Origin: Streptomyces sp. NBC_00190
GTDB lineage: Bacteria > Actinomycetota > Actinomycetes > Streptomycetales > Streptomycetaceae
Direction of reading: 5' to 3'
Length of the DNA stretch: 64,000 nt
Assembly: GCF_036203305.1 (NCBI RefSeq)
Contig: NZ_CP108131.1
Coordinates: forward strand, 7,564,001 to 7,628,000
The position numbers and the translations under genes are program-made. The notes beneath the pieces were generated by a model. The model was not told where the DNA came from. It saw only the letters and a program-made list of their open reading frames with translations, and searched no databases. Every line of letters starts with the position of its first letter. Position 1 is the first letter of the stretch. Below, in pieces: positions 47,201 to 54,190 of the stretch.

Positions 47201-47447
47201 CCTCCAGTCCGACGGCCGCCTCACCGGCCTCGGAGGCGTCTGCCTGGACGCCGCGAACGCCTCCCGCGTGAGCATCCGGACCTGCGACGGCAGCGCCGGC
47301 CAGTCCTGGCAGGCGGGTCCCCAGAGCAGCCTGCGCAACGTCGGCCAATGCCTCACCCCGGCCGGTGCCGCCACCGCCAACGGTACCGTCCTCACCCGCG
47401 CCGCCTGCGACAACACCCCCGCCCAGCGCTGGACCTTCACTCCCTGA
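44226..47447 (+). CDS. secreted GH31 glycoside hydrolase with F5/8C and ricin-B domains
   Basis: The ATG at 44226 follows GAGGAG; the product is 1073 residues with a signal peptide. A beta-sandwich precedes the GH31 barrel, where VKTDVAWIGSG probably holds the nucleophile Asp (near residue 390) and VVWTGDTYGTWDDMRW the acid/base Asp (near 440). After barrel-associated beta domains come a discoidin/F5-8C-type module (SADSQESSAENGAATNAFDG) and a ricin-type lectin (VNAASASCVDLPHSAT, QRWTLQSDGRL, QCLTPAGAATANGTVL). It should cleave alpha-glucans or alpha-galactosides outside the cell. Exact specificity is not readable. Confidence 0.94.
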   Translation: MRLPGIPRTPGRQGRPARTPRRRRIPAALLAAALAVGGLSAAGPAAPPAAASPAAPAATAGNVTGFSQAGNTFTVTASSGAKARVVVARADIFRLWLSPDGAFTNDPAGSDLAPTTDFGSVTTNWADAGTYYRITTAALSIRVNKSPLQFSVYRADNTTPVWQETQPTSWTGSQSTQYLARGADEQFYGTGLRLGEWALRGKTVPVAVDNKWRENTNASPAPFYMSTNGYGVMRNTWAPGSYSFNAPTALTHDEKRFDAWYFTGDSLKSVLDAYTDVSGKPFMAPMWGFELGNADCFNASNPDYQGDHNRARHQTTPDVVGYAADARAADMPSGWFLPNDGYGCGYTAPLKSTVDALKAKGFQTGLWTSTGLGSIADEVGTAGSRGVKTDVAWIGSGYKYAFNGVQQAVDGIEKNSDARRYVWTVDGWAGTQRNAVVWTGDTYGTWDDMRWHVPAIAGAGLSGINYASGDVDGIFGGSPKTYTRDLQWKAFTPAFMTMSGWGAVNPAAGYQDKQPWRFAEPYLSINRKYLQLKMRLMPYLYTMSKAANETGVPSTRAMVLEYPDDPVARGNLTSGQFMAGDSLLVAPVVSDTDVRDGIYLPAGTWTDYWTGRTYAGPGWLNGYRAPLDTLPLFVKGGAIVPMWPQMNYTGEKPVSTLTYDIHPRGNSSFSLYEDDGRTRAYQSGAYARQQVDVTAPAAGSGTVTVSVGASTGSYTGKPASRGYEFTLHVASAPTGLTADGAALTRLTSKSAYDAATSGWFFDPSDRSGVLWVKTGTKTGAFSVSATGTGIPPAGALPTSAPIAQSGWSLVSADSQESSAENGAATNAFDGNPATLWHTAWSSAKPAPLPHEIQIDLGARYAVDGLGYLPRQDGGVNGRIGGYEVYVSDTTADWGSPVASGTFADTAAAKTTALSVKSGRYLRLKALTEAGARGPWTSAAEITLTGRPAPFPADATLVNAASASCVDLPHSATTPGTEPTLYTCHGGPNQRWTLQSDGRLTGLGGVCLDAANASRVSIRTCDGSAGQSWQAGPQSSLRNVGQCLTPAGAATANGTVLTRAACDNTPAQRWTFTP

Positions 47448-47453
47448 CCGCGC

Positions 47454-47983
47454 TCACCCGCCGAGCACGGCCTGGCACTCCCGCCAGGCCGGCTCGCTCA
47501 GCAGACCCCGGAACCGGCCGAAGAGGGAGAGCAGTTCGCCGCCCCACGCCTCCCGGAAGGCGGGGTCGGTCCGCGCGAGATCGAGCTCGTTGGCGGCGGA
47601 CAGCTCGGCGAAGTCCCGGCGCAACTGCGGGGCGGGGAGTGGACGAGGCCGGTGAACCGGTCCCGTACGGCCGACTCCCCCTCGCCGAGCACCGGATAGG
47701 ACGCCGCCCGGTCGAAAGAGGCGTAGAAGTACACGACGGCCTCGGCCTCGGCGCCGATGACCGCGGCCAGTTCGGCCCGCCGGGCGACCGGCAGCAGGGC
47801 GGTGGCGAAGCCGTCCGTCCGGTAGAACGCGTGGCACAGGCCGGCCTGTTGGAGCGCGGGCCGTGCTCCCCAGGCGGCGAGCAGCTCCCGTACGCGTCCC
47901 AGGTGGGCGAGGAGGGTTCCGCCGGGATGCGCGACGCGCTCGGCGCCGAGCTCCCGGAGCCATGCGACGGCTTCGTCCGGCAC
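47454..47983 (-). pseudogene. DUF6817-like protein with a 1-bp frameshift
   Basis: GTG 47983 opens VPDEAVAWLRELGAERVAHP and continues through FYRTDGFATALLPVARRAEL to DRFTGLVHSPP near 47650. The homologous continuation (PQLRRDFAELSAANELDLAR, WRECQAVLGG) is in another frame. Adding one base in the C-rich run CTCCCCGCCCCG restores a full protein of about 176 residues. This is either a real frameshift or a sequencing slip. DUF6817 has no known function. The gene is divergent from the LysR regulator. Confidence 0.7.
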
Positions 47984-48140
47984 GGGACACGTCCCTTCGG
48001 GGGGTGGTGGTGGGTCGGCACCCGTCCCCGCCGTCGCCTGGGGTCCGGACCGTGGCGACGGCGGGGACGGGTTGCCGCCCGGGCCCTGCACCGATCTTGA
48101 TCCAGCCCAAGTCCCAAGTCAATCCACCGATTTGCTCCCC

Positions 48141-48164
48141 ACATCCAAGGGATACCTTGGATGT
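48141..48164. promoter_or_regulatory. 24-bp inverted repeat before the LysR gene
   Basis: ACATCCAAGG and CCTTGGATGT flank GATA with no mismatch. It ends 1 bp before the GTG start of the LysR gene and lies in the divergent region, as expected for an autoregulatory LysR site. Confidence 0.6.
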
Positions 48165-48165
48165 C

Positions 48166-49077
48166 GTGACCCTCGACGATCTCCGCGTGTTCGTGGCCGT
48201 CTGCCGCGCGGGCAGCCTCAGCGCCGTCGCCCGCGACCTCGGCCGCACCCAGTCGGCCGTCAGCCAGCACGTCCGCCGCCTGGAGAAGCAGACCGGCGCG
48301 AGCCTCCTGGAGCGCCACGCCCGCGGGGTCGTGCCCACCGAGGCGGGCCGCATCCTCCAGGCAGCCGCCGCCGACGGCATCGCGGGCCTCGACGGCGCCC
48401 TGCGCCGCCTGGACGACCTCGTACGGGGAGGAGGCGGCTCGGTGCGCGTCACCACCGGCGCGACCACCGTGCGGCACTTCATGTCCGAGGCCGTCGTCAC
48501 CTTCCGCCGCCGGCACCCCGAAGTGAGCCTGGAGTTCCAGACGGAGAACTCCAGCCGCAGCTGTTTCGACGCCCTCGCCGCCGACGACCTCGACCTCGCC
48601 TGGATCACCATCGGCGCCCCGGTCCGCGGCATCGAGCAGCGTCCCGTCATGGCACTGCCCTGGGTGCTCGCGGTCGGCGCCGACGACCCGCTCGCCGCCC
48701 GCGCCCGGATCGACCCCGCCGACCTCGCCGGAATCCGCCACATCCGGCTGCCGGAGAACTCCGCCTCCCGCGCGCACCTGGACGCCGCCTTCGCGGAATT
48801 CGGCATCCGGGTGAGCTCGGACACCAGCGTCGCCGACTGGGACACCGCCCTGCTGCTCGCCGAACTAGGCCTGGGCCACGCCGTCGTACCCGCGCTGCCC
48901 GGCTGGCGGGTCCCCGGCACCGACGGGCCGCTGCGCCTGGTCCCCGTCCCCGGCCTGCCGCCCCTCAAGGTCGGCTGGGCGGTCCGCCGCTGGGCCGCCC
49001 TTACCCCGCTGGCCCGCGGCTTCGCCGACGAGGTCGCCCGCAGCTGCACGGCCCGCGCCGCGGCCGGGCAGGAGTGA
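48166..49077 (+). CDS. LysR-family transcription regulator
   Basis: GTG 48166 opens TLDDLRVFVAVCRAGSLSAV with helix-turn-helix ARDLGRTQSAVSQHVRRLEK, then the periplasmic-binding-protein-like effector domain (SVRVTTGATTVRHFMSEAVV, DLDLAWITIG, GLGHAVVPALPGW). The product is 303 residues. No ribosome site is seen; the inverted repeat sits there instead. It is divergent from the DUF6817 gene, a likely target. Its last 213 bp are antisense to the end of the MFS frame. Confidence 0.92.
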   Translation: MTLDDLRVFVAVCRAGSLSAVARDLGRTQSAVSQHVRRLEKQTGASLLERHARGVVPTEAGRILQAAAADGIAGLDGALRRLDDLVRGGGGSVRVTTGATTVRHFMSEAVVTFRRRHPEVSLEFQTENSSRSCFDALAADDLDLAWITIGAPVRGIEQRPVMALPWVLAVGADDPLAARARIDPADLAGIRHIRLPENSASRAHLDAAFAEFGIRVSSDTSVADWDTALLLAELGLGHAVVPALPGWRVPGTDGPLRLVPVPGLPPLKVGWAVRRWAALTPLARGFADEVARSCTARAAAGQE

Positions 49078-50349
49078 CGCCGGCAGCAGCCCCGCGGCGG
49101 CCAGCAGGGCCAGGGCCGTCGGCGAGGAGCCCGTCACCCCCGCGCCCGCGGCGACGGCGATCCCGAGGGCCGGGCCGATGTTCGCGGCCGTCTGCTTGAG
49201 CCCGCCGACCACACCCGCGTACCCGGCCGGGGCCTCCCCGACCACGGTCCCGGTGGCGGTGACCATCACGGTGGTGAACCCGGCGCCGAGCAGCGCGAAT
49301 CCGAGCGCCGAGGCGGGCTCGGCGTCGAGCATCGCGATGCCGAGCACGACCAGCGCGGTACCGGTCAGCGCGGTCGGCCGCGGTCCCTGCCGACGCGACG
49401 CCAGCCCCGCCACCGGCGCCCCCGCGACCATCAGCGCGGTCAGCGGCAGCACCCGCAGCCCGGTGTCGAGCGGGTCCAGCCCCTGTACGTCCTGGAGTCG
49501 GAAGGTCGCCGTGAACAGCGCGCCGAACAGCCCGGCGGAGACGGCGAGCAGTAGCGCCATCGAGGCCGCCACCGGCCGCGACCGGGCCACGGCGGGCGGT
49601 ACGAGCGGCAGCGCGGCGCGCCGCTCGCGGCGCAGGAACAGGATCCCGAGCACGGCGGCGCCGCCGAACCCGAGCAGCGTCGGCGTACCGGTCCAGCCGT
49701 GCGCCGGCACACCGACCAGCGCGTGCACGAAGACGGCGAGGGACGCCGCCAGCAGGGCCGCGCCGGTGAGTTCGAGCCGCCCGGGCTCCGCGCGGGGCGG
49801 CGCCGGCGCCCGTACGGCGAGCGTCAGCACGGCGATGGCCAGCGCGAGCGGCACGTTGACCGCGAACACGGCCCGCCACCCCCACTGCGCGACCAGCACG
49901 CCCCCGAGCAGCGGACCGGCCGCCGCGGCCAGCCCGATCGCGCCGGTCCGCACCGCGATCGGCGTGGCCAGCCGGTCGGGCGGGTACGCGAGCCGCAGCA
50001 GCGCCAGCGTCGCGGGCTGGAGCAGCGCCCCGAACACGCCCTGCACGGCGCGCAGTGCGATCACCCAGCCCACGCCGGGCGCGAAGGCGATGCCCGCCGA
50101 GGCCGCGGCGAATCCGAGGACTCCGGTGAACAGCAGCCGCTGGTGCCCGTACCGGTCGCCGAGCCGCCCGGCGACGACCAGGAAGGCGGCCACGGCCAGC
50201 AGATAGGCCGTGCTGGTCCACTGGACCTCGGCCACGCTCGCCCCGAGACCACGCCGCAGGCTCGGCTGCGCCACCGTCAGCACGGTGCCGTCCAGGGCGA
50301 CGAGCGCGGCCCCCGAGACGCTGACGGCCAGCGCCAGACGCCGCCTCAC
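48865..50349 (-). CDS. MFS efflux transporter (DHA2-like)
   Basis: GTG 50349 overlaps the TetR stop by 4 bp (GTGA). The protein has about twelve to fourteen membrane segments with DGTVLTVAQPSLRRGLGAS, the loop GRLGDRYGHQRLLF (motif A) and LQPATLALLRLAYPPDR. Homology appears to end near residue 425. The last 70 residues (hydrophilic, Gly/Ala/Asp-rich) are antisense to the LysR coding region, so the natural stop may have been lost. It should export a drug-like compound under TetR control. Confidence 0.9.
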   Translation of the reverse strand: MRRRLALAVSVSGAALVALDGTVLTVAQPSLRRGLGASVAEVQWTSTAYLLAVAAFLVVAGRLGDRYGHQRLLFTGVLGFAAASAGIAFAPGVGWVIALRAVQGVFGALLQPATLALLRLAYPPDRLATPIAVRTGAIGLAAAAGPLLGGVLVAQWGWRAVFAVNVPLALAIAVLTLAVRAPAPPRAEPGRLELTGAALLAASLAVFVHALVGVPAHGWTGTPTLLGFGGAAVLGILFLRRERRAALPLVPPAVARSRPVAASMALLLAVSAGLFGALFTATFRLQDVQGLDPLDTGLRVLPLTALMVAGAPVAGLASRRQGPRPTALTGTALVVLGIAMLDAEPASALGFALLGAGFTTVMVTATGTVVGEAPAGYAGVVGGLKQTAANIGPALGIAVAAGAGVTGSSPTALALLAAAGLLPASLLPGRGAGRAAAGDLVGEAAGQRGKGGPAADRPADLEGRQAGDGDQAQRPVGAGDPPAGQRGYDGVAQA

Positions 50350-50948
50350 GAGGACTCCGGAGCCGGACCGAGGTGCGCGTCGAGGGCGGCGTCGACGATC
50401 CGGTCCACCGTCGCGGCGGGCAGGACCAGCGGCAGACTGCCCCACGCCCACAGCTGCGCCACGCCGTGCAGGTTGGCCCACAGCGCGGCCGCGGTGACCT
50501 CGGGGTCGTCCGCCCCGCAGCGGGAGACGAGGGTGGCGAGCAGCTCGAACAGCGGCCGTGTCGACTCCCGCAGCCGTGGTCCGCCTGACGGCTCCTGGCC
50601 GGTGCTGTCCAGCAGCTCGTGCCGGAACATCAGCTCGAACATGCCGCGGTGCTCCAGTGCGTAGCCCACGTACGCGCCCCCCAGCGCCCGCACCCGCTCG
50701 CGCGGCGACGCGGCCCCGGCGCTCGCCGCCGCGAACCGGGCGCCGAGGTCGGCGAACCCGCGCCGGGCGATGGCCGACAGCAGCGCCTGGTGGGTGGGGA
50801 AGTAGCGGCGCGGCGCGCCGTGGGAGACCCCGGCCCGGCGGGCGATCTCGCGGAGCCCCAGCGCGGAACGCCCCTCGGTCAGTACGAGTTCCACGCCGAC
50901 GTCGATCAACCGCTCGCGGAGCGGGCCCTCCTGGCTCTCCTGTGTCAT
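50346..50948 (-). CDS. TetR-family repressor
   Basis: The ATG at 50948 gives 200 residues; a GTG at 50954 would add two. The helix-turn-helix is LREIARRAGVSHGAPRRYFP, and the C-terminal ligand domain is all-helical. A twin palindrome overlaps the start codon, with -35-like TAGACA (50983-50978) and -10-like TAGACA (50960-50955) 17 bp apart. The message is therefore probably leaderless and blocked by its own product. It is coupled to the MFS pump. Confidence 0.92.
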   Translation of the reverse strand: MTQESQEGPLRERLIDVGVELVLTEGRSALGLREIARRAGVSHGAPRRYFPTHQALLSAIARRGFADLGARFAAASAGAASPRERVRALGGAYVGYALEHRGMFELMFRHELLDSTGQEPSGGPRLRESTRPLFELLATLVSRCGADDPEVTAAALWANLHGVAQLWAWGSLPLVLPAATVDRIVDAALDAHLGPAPESS

Positions 50949-50983
50949 AGACACTGTCTACCAAGATTCCTAGACAGTGTCTA
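50948..50983. promoter_or_regulatory. nested double palindrome operator of the TetR/MFS operon
   Basis: TAGACAcTGTCTA (50948-50960) and TAGACAgTGTCTA (50971-50983) are each palindromic and are also exact inverted copies of each other, 23 bp centre to centre. They cover both promoter elements and the start codon, a classic layout for two TetR dimers. The next 245 bp (50984-51228) hold no recognisable feature other than the ribosome site of hypX. Confidence 0.85.
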
Positions 50984-51228
50984 CTCGTCGGCGGTGGAGA
51001 GCCGGGAACCGCGGCATCCGGGTGTCGGCCTCCGGGACGCCGCGCTGCGGCCGAGTGGCCCCCGCCAGGGCCGCTTTCGAGTGACACCGCCGCTCGGCGG
51101 CGGGCGCGGCCCCGTCGGCGTCGCCGACCATCTCAGGCGGCCGGTCATGACGATTTCGAGGTCCCGCCCGGTCACGATCAGCCGGGGCGCCCAGGCGTCG
51201 CGGCTCCGGGCCGCCGCTGGGAGATCAC

Positions 51229-52998
51229 GTGCACGTCCTGCTCGTCGCGAGCGCGTTCAACAGCCTCACCCAGCGCGTCCACGCCGAACTGCGGGACCGC
51301 GGTCACAGCGTGGCCGTCGAACTCGCCCTGCCCCATGTCCCGCTCGCCGACGCCGTCCGCCGCCACCGGCCCGACCTCGTCCTCGCGCCGATGCTGCGGA
51401 CCGCCGTCCCCGAGGAGGTCTGGGCCGCGCACACCTGCCTGATCGTCCACCCGGGACCGGTCGGCGACCGCGGTCCCTCCTCCCTCGACTGGGCGATCCA
51501 CGAGCAGGTGACCCGATGGGGCGTCACCGTCCTGCAGGCCGAGGCCGAGATGGACGCCGGCGCCGTCTGGGCCCACGTCGAATGCCCCGTACCGCCGGTG
51601 GGCAAGAGCGACCTCTACCGCGGTGAGATCGCCGACGCGGCGCTGGAAGCCGTACACCTCGCCGTCGACCGCTTCGCCTCCGGCACCTACACCCCCCGGC
51701 CGCAGGCCGCCGGACATCCGCGCCCCGCCCTGCGCCAGGAGCACCGCCGGATCGACTGGGAGGCCGACTCCACCGAGCGCGTCCTGCGCGCCCTGCGCGC
51801 CGCCGACTCACAGCCCGGCGTACGGGACGAACTGCTCGGCGCCGAGTGGTTCCTGCACGGCGGCCACGCCGAGGACCGCCTGCGCGGCCGCCCCGGGGAA
51901 CTGCTGGCCACCCGGGCGGGCGCGATCTGCCGGGCCACCGCCGACGGCGCCGTCTGGATCCCCGAACTCCGGGCCCCGCGCGCCCCGGGCGGACCCGCCG
52001 CCCCCAAACTTCCCGCCACCGTGGCGCTCGCCGGCCGGCTGCCGGCACTGCGGGAACACCCCGCCCCGCTCCACACCGACCCGCGCCGGCGCACCTGGTC
52101 CGACATCGGCTACCGGGAAGAGGGCCAGACCGGCTTCCTGTCCTTCTCCTTCCCCGGCGGCGCCATGAGCACCGCCCACTGCCGGCGCCTGCTGAACGCC
52201 TACCGGATCGCCTGCACCCGCCCCACCACCGTCCTCGTCCTCGGCGGCGGACGGGACTTCTTCTCCAACGGCATCCACCTGGGCGTCATCGAGGCGGCCG
52301 CCGACCCGGCCGAGGAGTCCTGGGCGAACATCAACGCCATGGACGACTTGGTCGAGGCCGTGCTCACCACCACCGACCGGCTCGTCGTCGCCGCCGTCGG
52401 CGGCAACGCCGCCGCCGGAGGCGCCGTCCTCGCCCTCGCCGCCGACGAGGTCTGGTGCCGCTCCGGCGTGGTGCTCAACCCGCACTACCGCCTGATGGGG
52501 CTGCACGGCTCCGAGTACTGGACCTACACCCTGCCGCGCCGCGTCGGCACCGGCGTCGCGGACCGCCTCACGTCCGAGGCCCTGCCGCTGAGCGCCGAGG
52601 CCGCGCACCGGCTCGGGCTGGTCGACCGTACGGTCCGCTGCGCGCCCCAGGCCTTCGCCGCGGAGACGGCGCGGCTGGCGGCCCATCTGGCCGCCCTGCC
52701 CGCGACCGCCTCCCGGATCGCCCGGAAGAAGGCGCACCGCGACCGCGACGAGGCGCAGAAGCCCCTGGCCGCCTACCGGGAGGCCGAGCTGGCCCTGATG
52801 CGGCAGACCTTCTTCGACCCGGACGCCCCCTACCACGCCCTGCGCCGCGCCTTCGTCCGCAAGGAGCGGGCGACCGCGACACCGCCCCATCTGGCCCGTT
52901 CCGCGGCGGGGCGGCACACTGCCCCGCCGCCCTCCCGGCAGCGCCCGGTCACTGGACTGGCCGCACATGACGCGGCACGCGGAGCCGCGGGCTGTTAG
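51229..52998 (+). CDS. hypX: hydrogenase maturation protein HypX
   Basis: GTG 51229 follows GGGAG by 5 bp. The 589-residue protein joins an N-terminal formyltransferase-like half (VLLVASAFNSLTQRVHAELR, CLIVHPGPVGDRGPSSLDWA) to a C-terminal enoyl-CoA-hydratase-like half (VLVLGGGRDFFSNGIHLGVI, GGNAAAGGAVLALAADEVW). HypX makes CO for the active-site iron from formyl-tetrahydrofolate, a route used by aerobic [NiFe] hydrogenases. It precedes the structural genes by 73 bp with a hairpin in the gap. Confidence 0.93.
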   Translation: MHVLLVASAFNSLTQRVHAELRDRGHSVAVELALPHVPLADAVRRHRPDLVLAPMLRTAVPEEVWAAHTCLIVHPGPVGDRGPSSLDWAIHEQVTRWGVTVLQAEAEMDAGAVWAHVECPVPPVGKSDLYRGEIADAALEAVHLAVDRFASGTYTPRPQAAGHPRPALRQEHRRIDWEADSTERVLRALRAADSQPGVRDELLGAEWFLHGGHAEDRLRGRPGELLATRAGAICRATADGAVWIPELRAPRAPGGPAAPKLPATVALAGRLPALREHPAPLHTDPRRRTWSDIGYREEGQTGFLSFSFPGGAMSTAHCRRLLNAYRIACTRPTTVLVLGGGRDFFSNGIHLGVIEAAADPAEESWANINAMDDLVEAVLTTTDRLVVAAVGGNAAAGGAVLALAADEVWCRSGVVLNPHYRLMGLHGSEYWTYTLPRRVGTGVADRLTSEALPLSAEAAHRLGLVDRTVRCAPQAFAAETARLAAHLAALPATASRIARKKAHRDRDEAQKPLAAYREAELALMRQTFFDPDAPYHALRRAFVRKERATATPPHLARSAAGRHTAPPPSRQRPVTGLAAHDAARGAAGC

Positions 52999-53005
52999 CA
53001 AGAAA

Positions 53006-53031
53006 GGCGAGGCAGCAAACGCCGCCTCGCC
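53006..53031 (+). terminator. hairpin between hypX and the hydrogenase small subunit
   Basis: GGCGAGGC (53006-53013) and GCCTCGCC (53024-53031) form an 8-bp stem with a 10-nt loop, 40 bp before the small-subunit ATG. It may be a partial terminator or a processing site. Confidence 0.5.
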
Positions 53032-53071
53032 CCCTAGTCCGCCCCGAGCCCCTCCCCAAGGAGGCATCCTC

Positions 53072-54127
53072 ATGGATCCAGCGACGTCGGCCCCTGTGGA
53101 AGACCCTCCGATCCACATCCTCTGGATCAACGCGGGACTGAGCTGTGACGGCGACTCCGTCTCCCTGACAGCGGCGATGCAGCCCAGCATCGAAGAGATC
53201 GTGACGGGCGTACTGCCCGGACTGCCCAAGATCCAGGTGCACTGGCCCCTGATCGATTTCGAATGCGGCCCGGTCGGCGGCGCGGACACGTTCATCGAGT
53301 GGTTCTTCAAGGGCGAGCGGGGCGAGATCGACCCGTTCGTGCTGGTCGTCGAGGGCTCGATCCCCAACGAGAAGATCAAGCCCGAGGGCTACTGGTGCGG
53401 ATTCGGCGACGACCCGGAGACCGGTCAGCCCATCACCACCAGCGAGTGGATCGACCGGCTCGCCCCCAAGGCCCTCGCCGTCGTCGCCATCGGCACCTGC
53501 GCCACGTACGGCGGCATCCACGCCATGGAGGGCAACCCCACCGGCGCCATGGGCGTGCCCGACTACCTGGGCTGGAACTGGACCTCCAAGGCCGGCATCC
53601 CGATCGTGTGCGTGCCGGGCTGCCCGATCCAGCCGGACAACTTCTCCGAGACCCTGACCTACCTGCTCTACCAGGCGGCGGGCTCGGCCCCGATGATCCC
53701 GCTCGACGACAAGCTGCGCCCGACCTGGCTGTTCGGCGCCACCGTCCACGAGGGCTGCGACCGCGCCGGCTACTACGAGCAGGGCCAGTTCGCCGAGACC
53801 TACGACTCGCCCGAGTGCCTGGTCAAACTCGGCTGCTGGGGTCCCGTCGTCAAGTGCAACGTGCCCAAGCGCGGCTGGATGAACGGCATCGGCGGCTGCC
53901 CCAACGTCGGCGGCATCTGCATCGCCTGCACGATGCCGGGCTTCCCCGACAAGTTCATGCCCTTCATGGACGAGCCTCCCGGCGCCAAGGTGTCGACCAA
54001 GGCCAGCGGCGCGTACGGGGCCGTCATCCGCAGGCTCCGCTCGATCACCGCGCACACGGTGGACCAGGAGCCCAAGTGGCGCCGCAGCGGCCAGAGGCTG
54101 ACCACGGGCTACCGCCCGCCCTGGTGA
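53072..54127 (+). CDS. hhyS: group 1h [NiFe]-hydrogenase small subunit
   Basis: The ATG at 53072 follows AAGGAGG by 9 bp; the product is 351 residues with no Tat signal. The proximal-cluster motif reads NAGLSCDGDSVSL, where Asp replaces the usual second Cys, a mark of actinobacterial (group 1h/5) enzymes. Further ligands are in IGTCATYGG, VCVPGCPIQP, HEGCDRAGYY, CLVKLGCWGPVVKC, NGIGGCPNVGGICIACTMPG. It passes electrons from H2 to the respiratory chain. The group 1h enzymes oxidise H2 at atmospheric levels. Confidence 0.96.
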   Translation: MDPATSAPVEDPPIHILWINAGLSCDGDSVSLTAAMQPSIEEIVTGVLPGLPKIQVHWPLIDFECGPVGGADTFIEWFFKGERGEIDPFVLVVEGSIPNEKIKPEGYWCGFGDDPETGQPITTSEWIDRLAPKALAVVAIGTCATYGGIHAMEGNPTGAMGVPDYLGWNWTSKAGIPIVCVPGCPIQPDNFSETLTYLLYQAAGSAPMIPLDDKLRPTWLFGATVHEGCDRAGYYEQGQFAETYDSPECLVKLGCWGPVVKCNVPKRGWMNGIGGCPNVGGICIACTMPGFPDKFMPFMDEPPGAKVSTKASGAYGAVIRRLRSITAHTVDQEPKWRRSGQRLTTGYRPPW

Positions 54128-54190
54128 CGGACCCGCAGGTCCTCACCTCGCTCACGAACTCCGTACAGAAGAAGGGTCACGGCAGACACG

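Noticed and set aside
50981..51175. 64-codon reverse gene between tetR and hypX
   Set aside because: It would end inside the TetR operator and shows no ribosome site or meaningful sequence.
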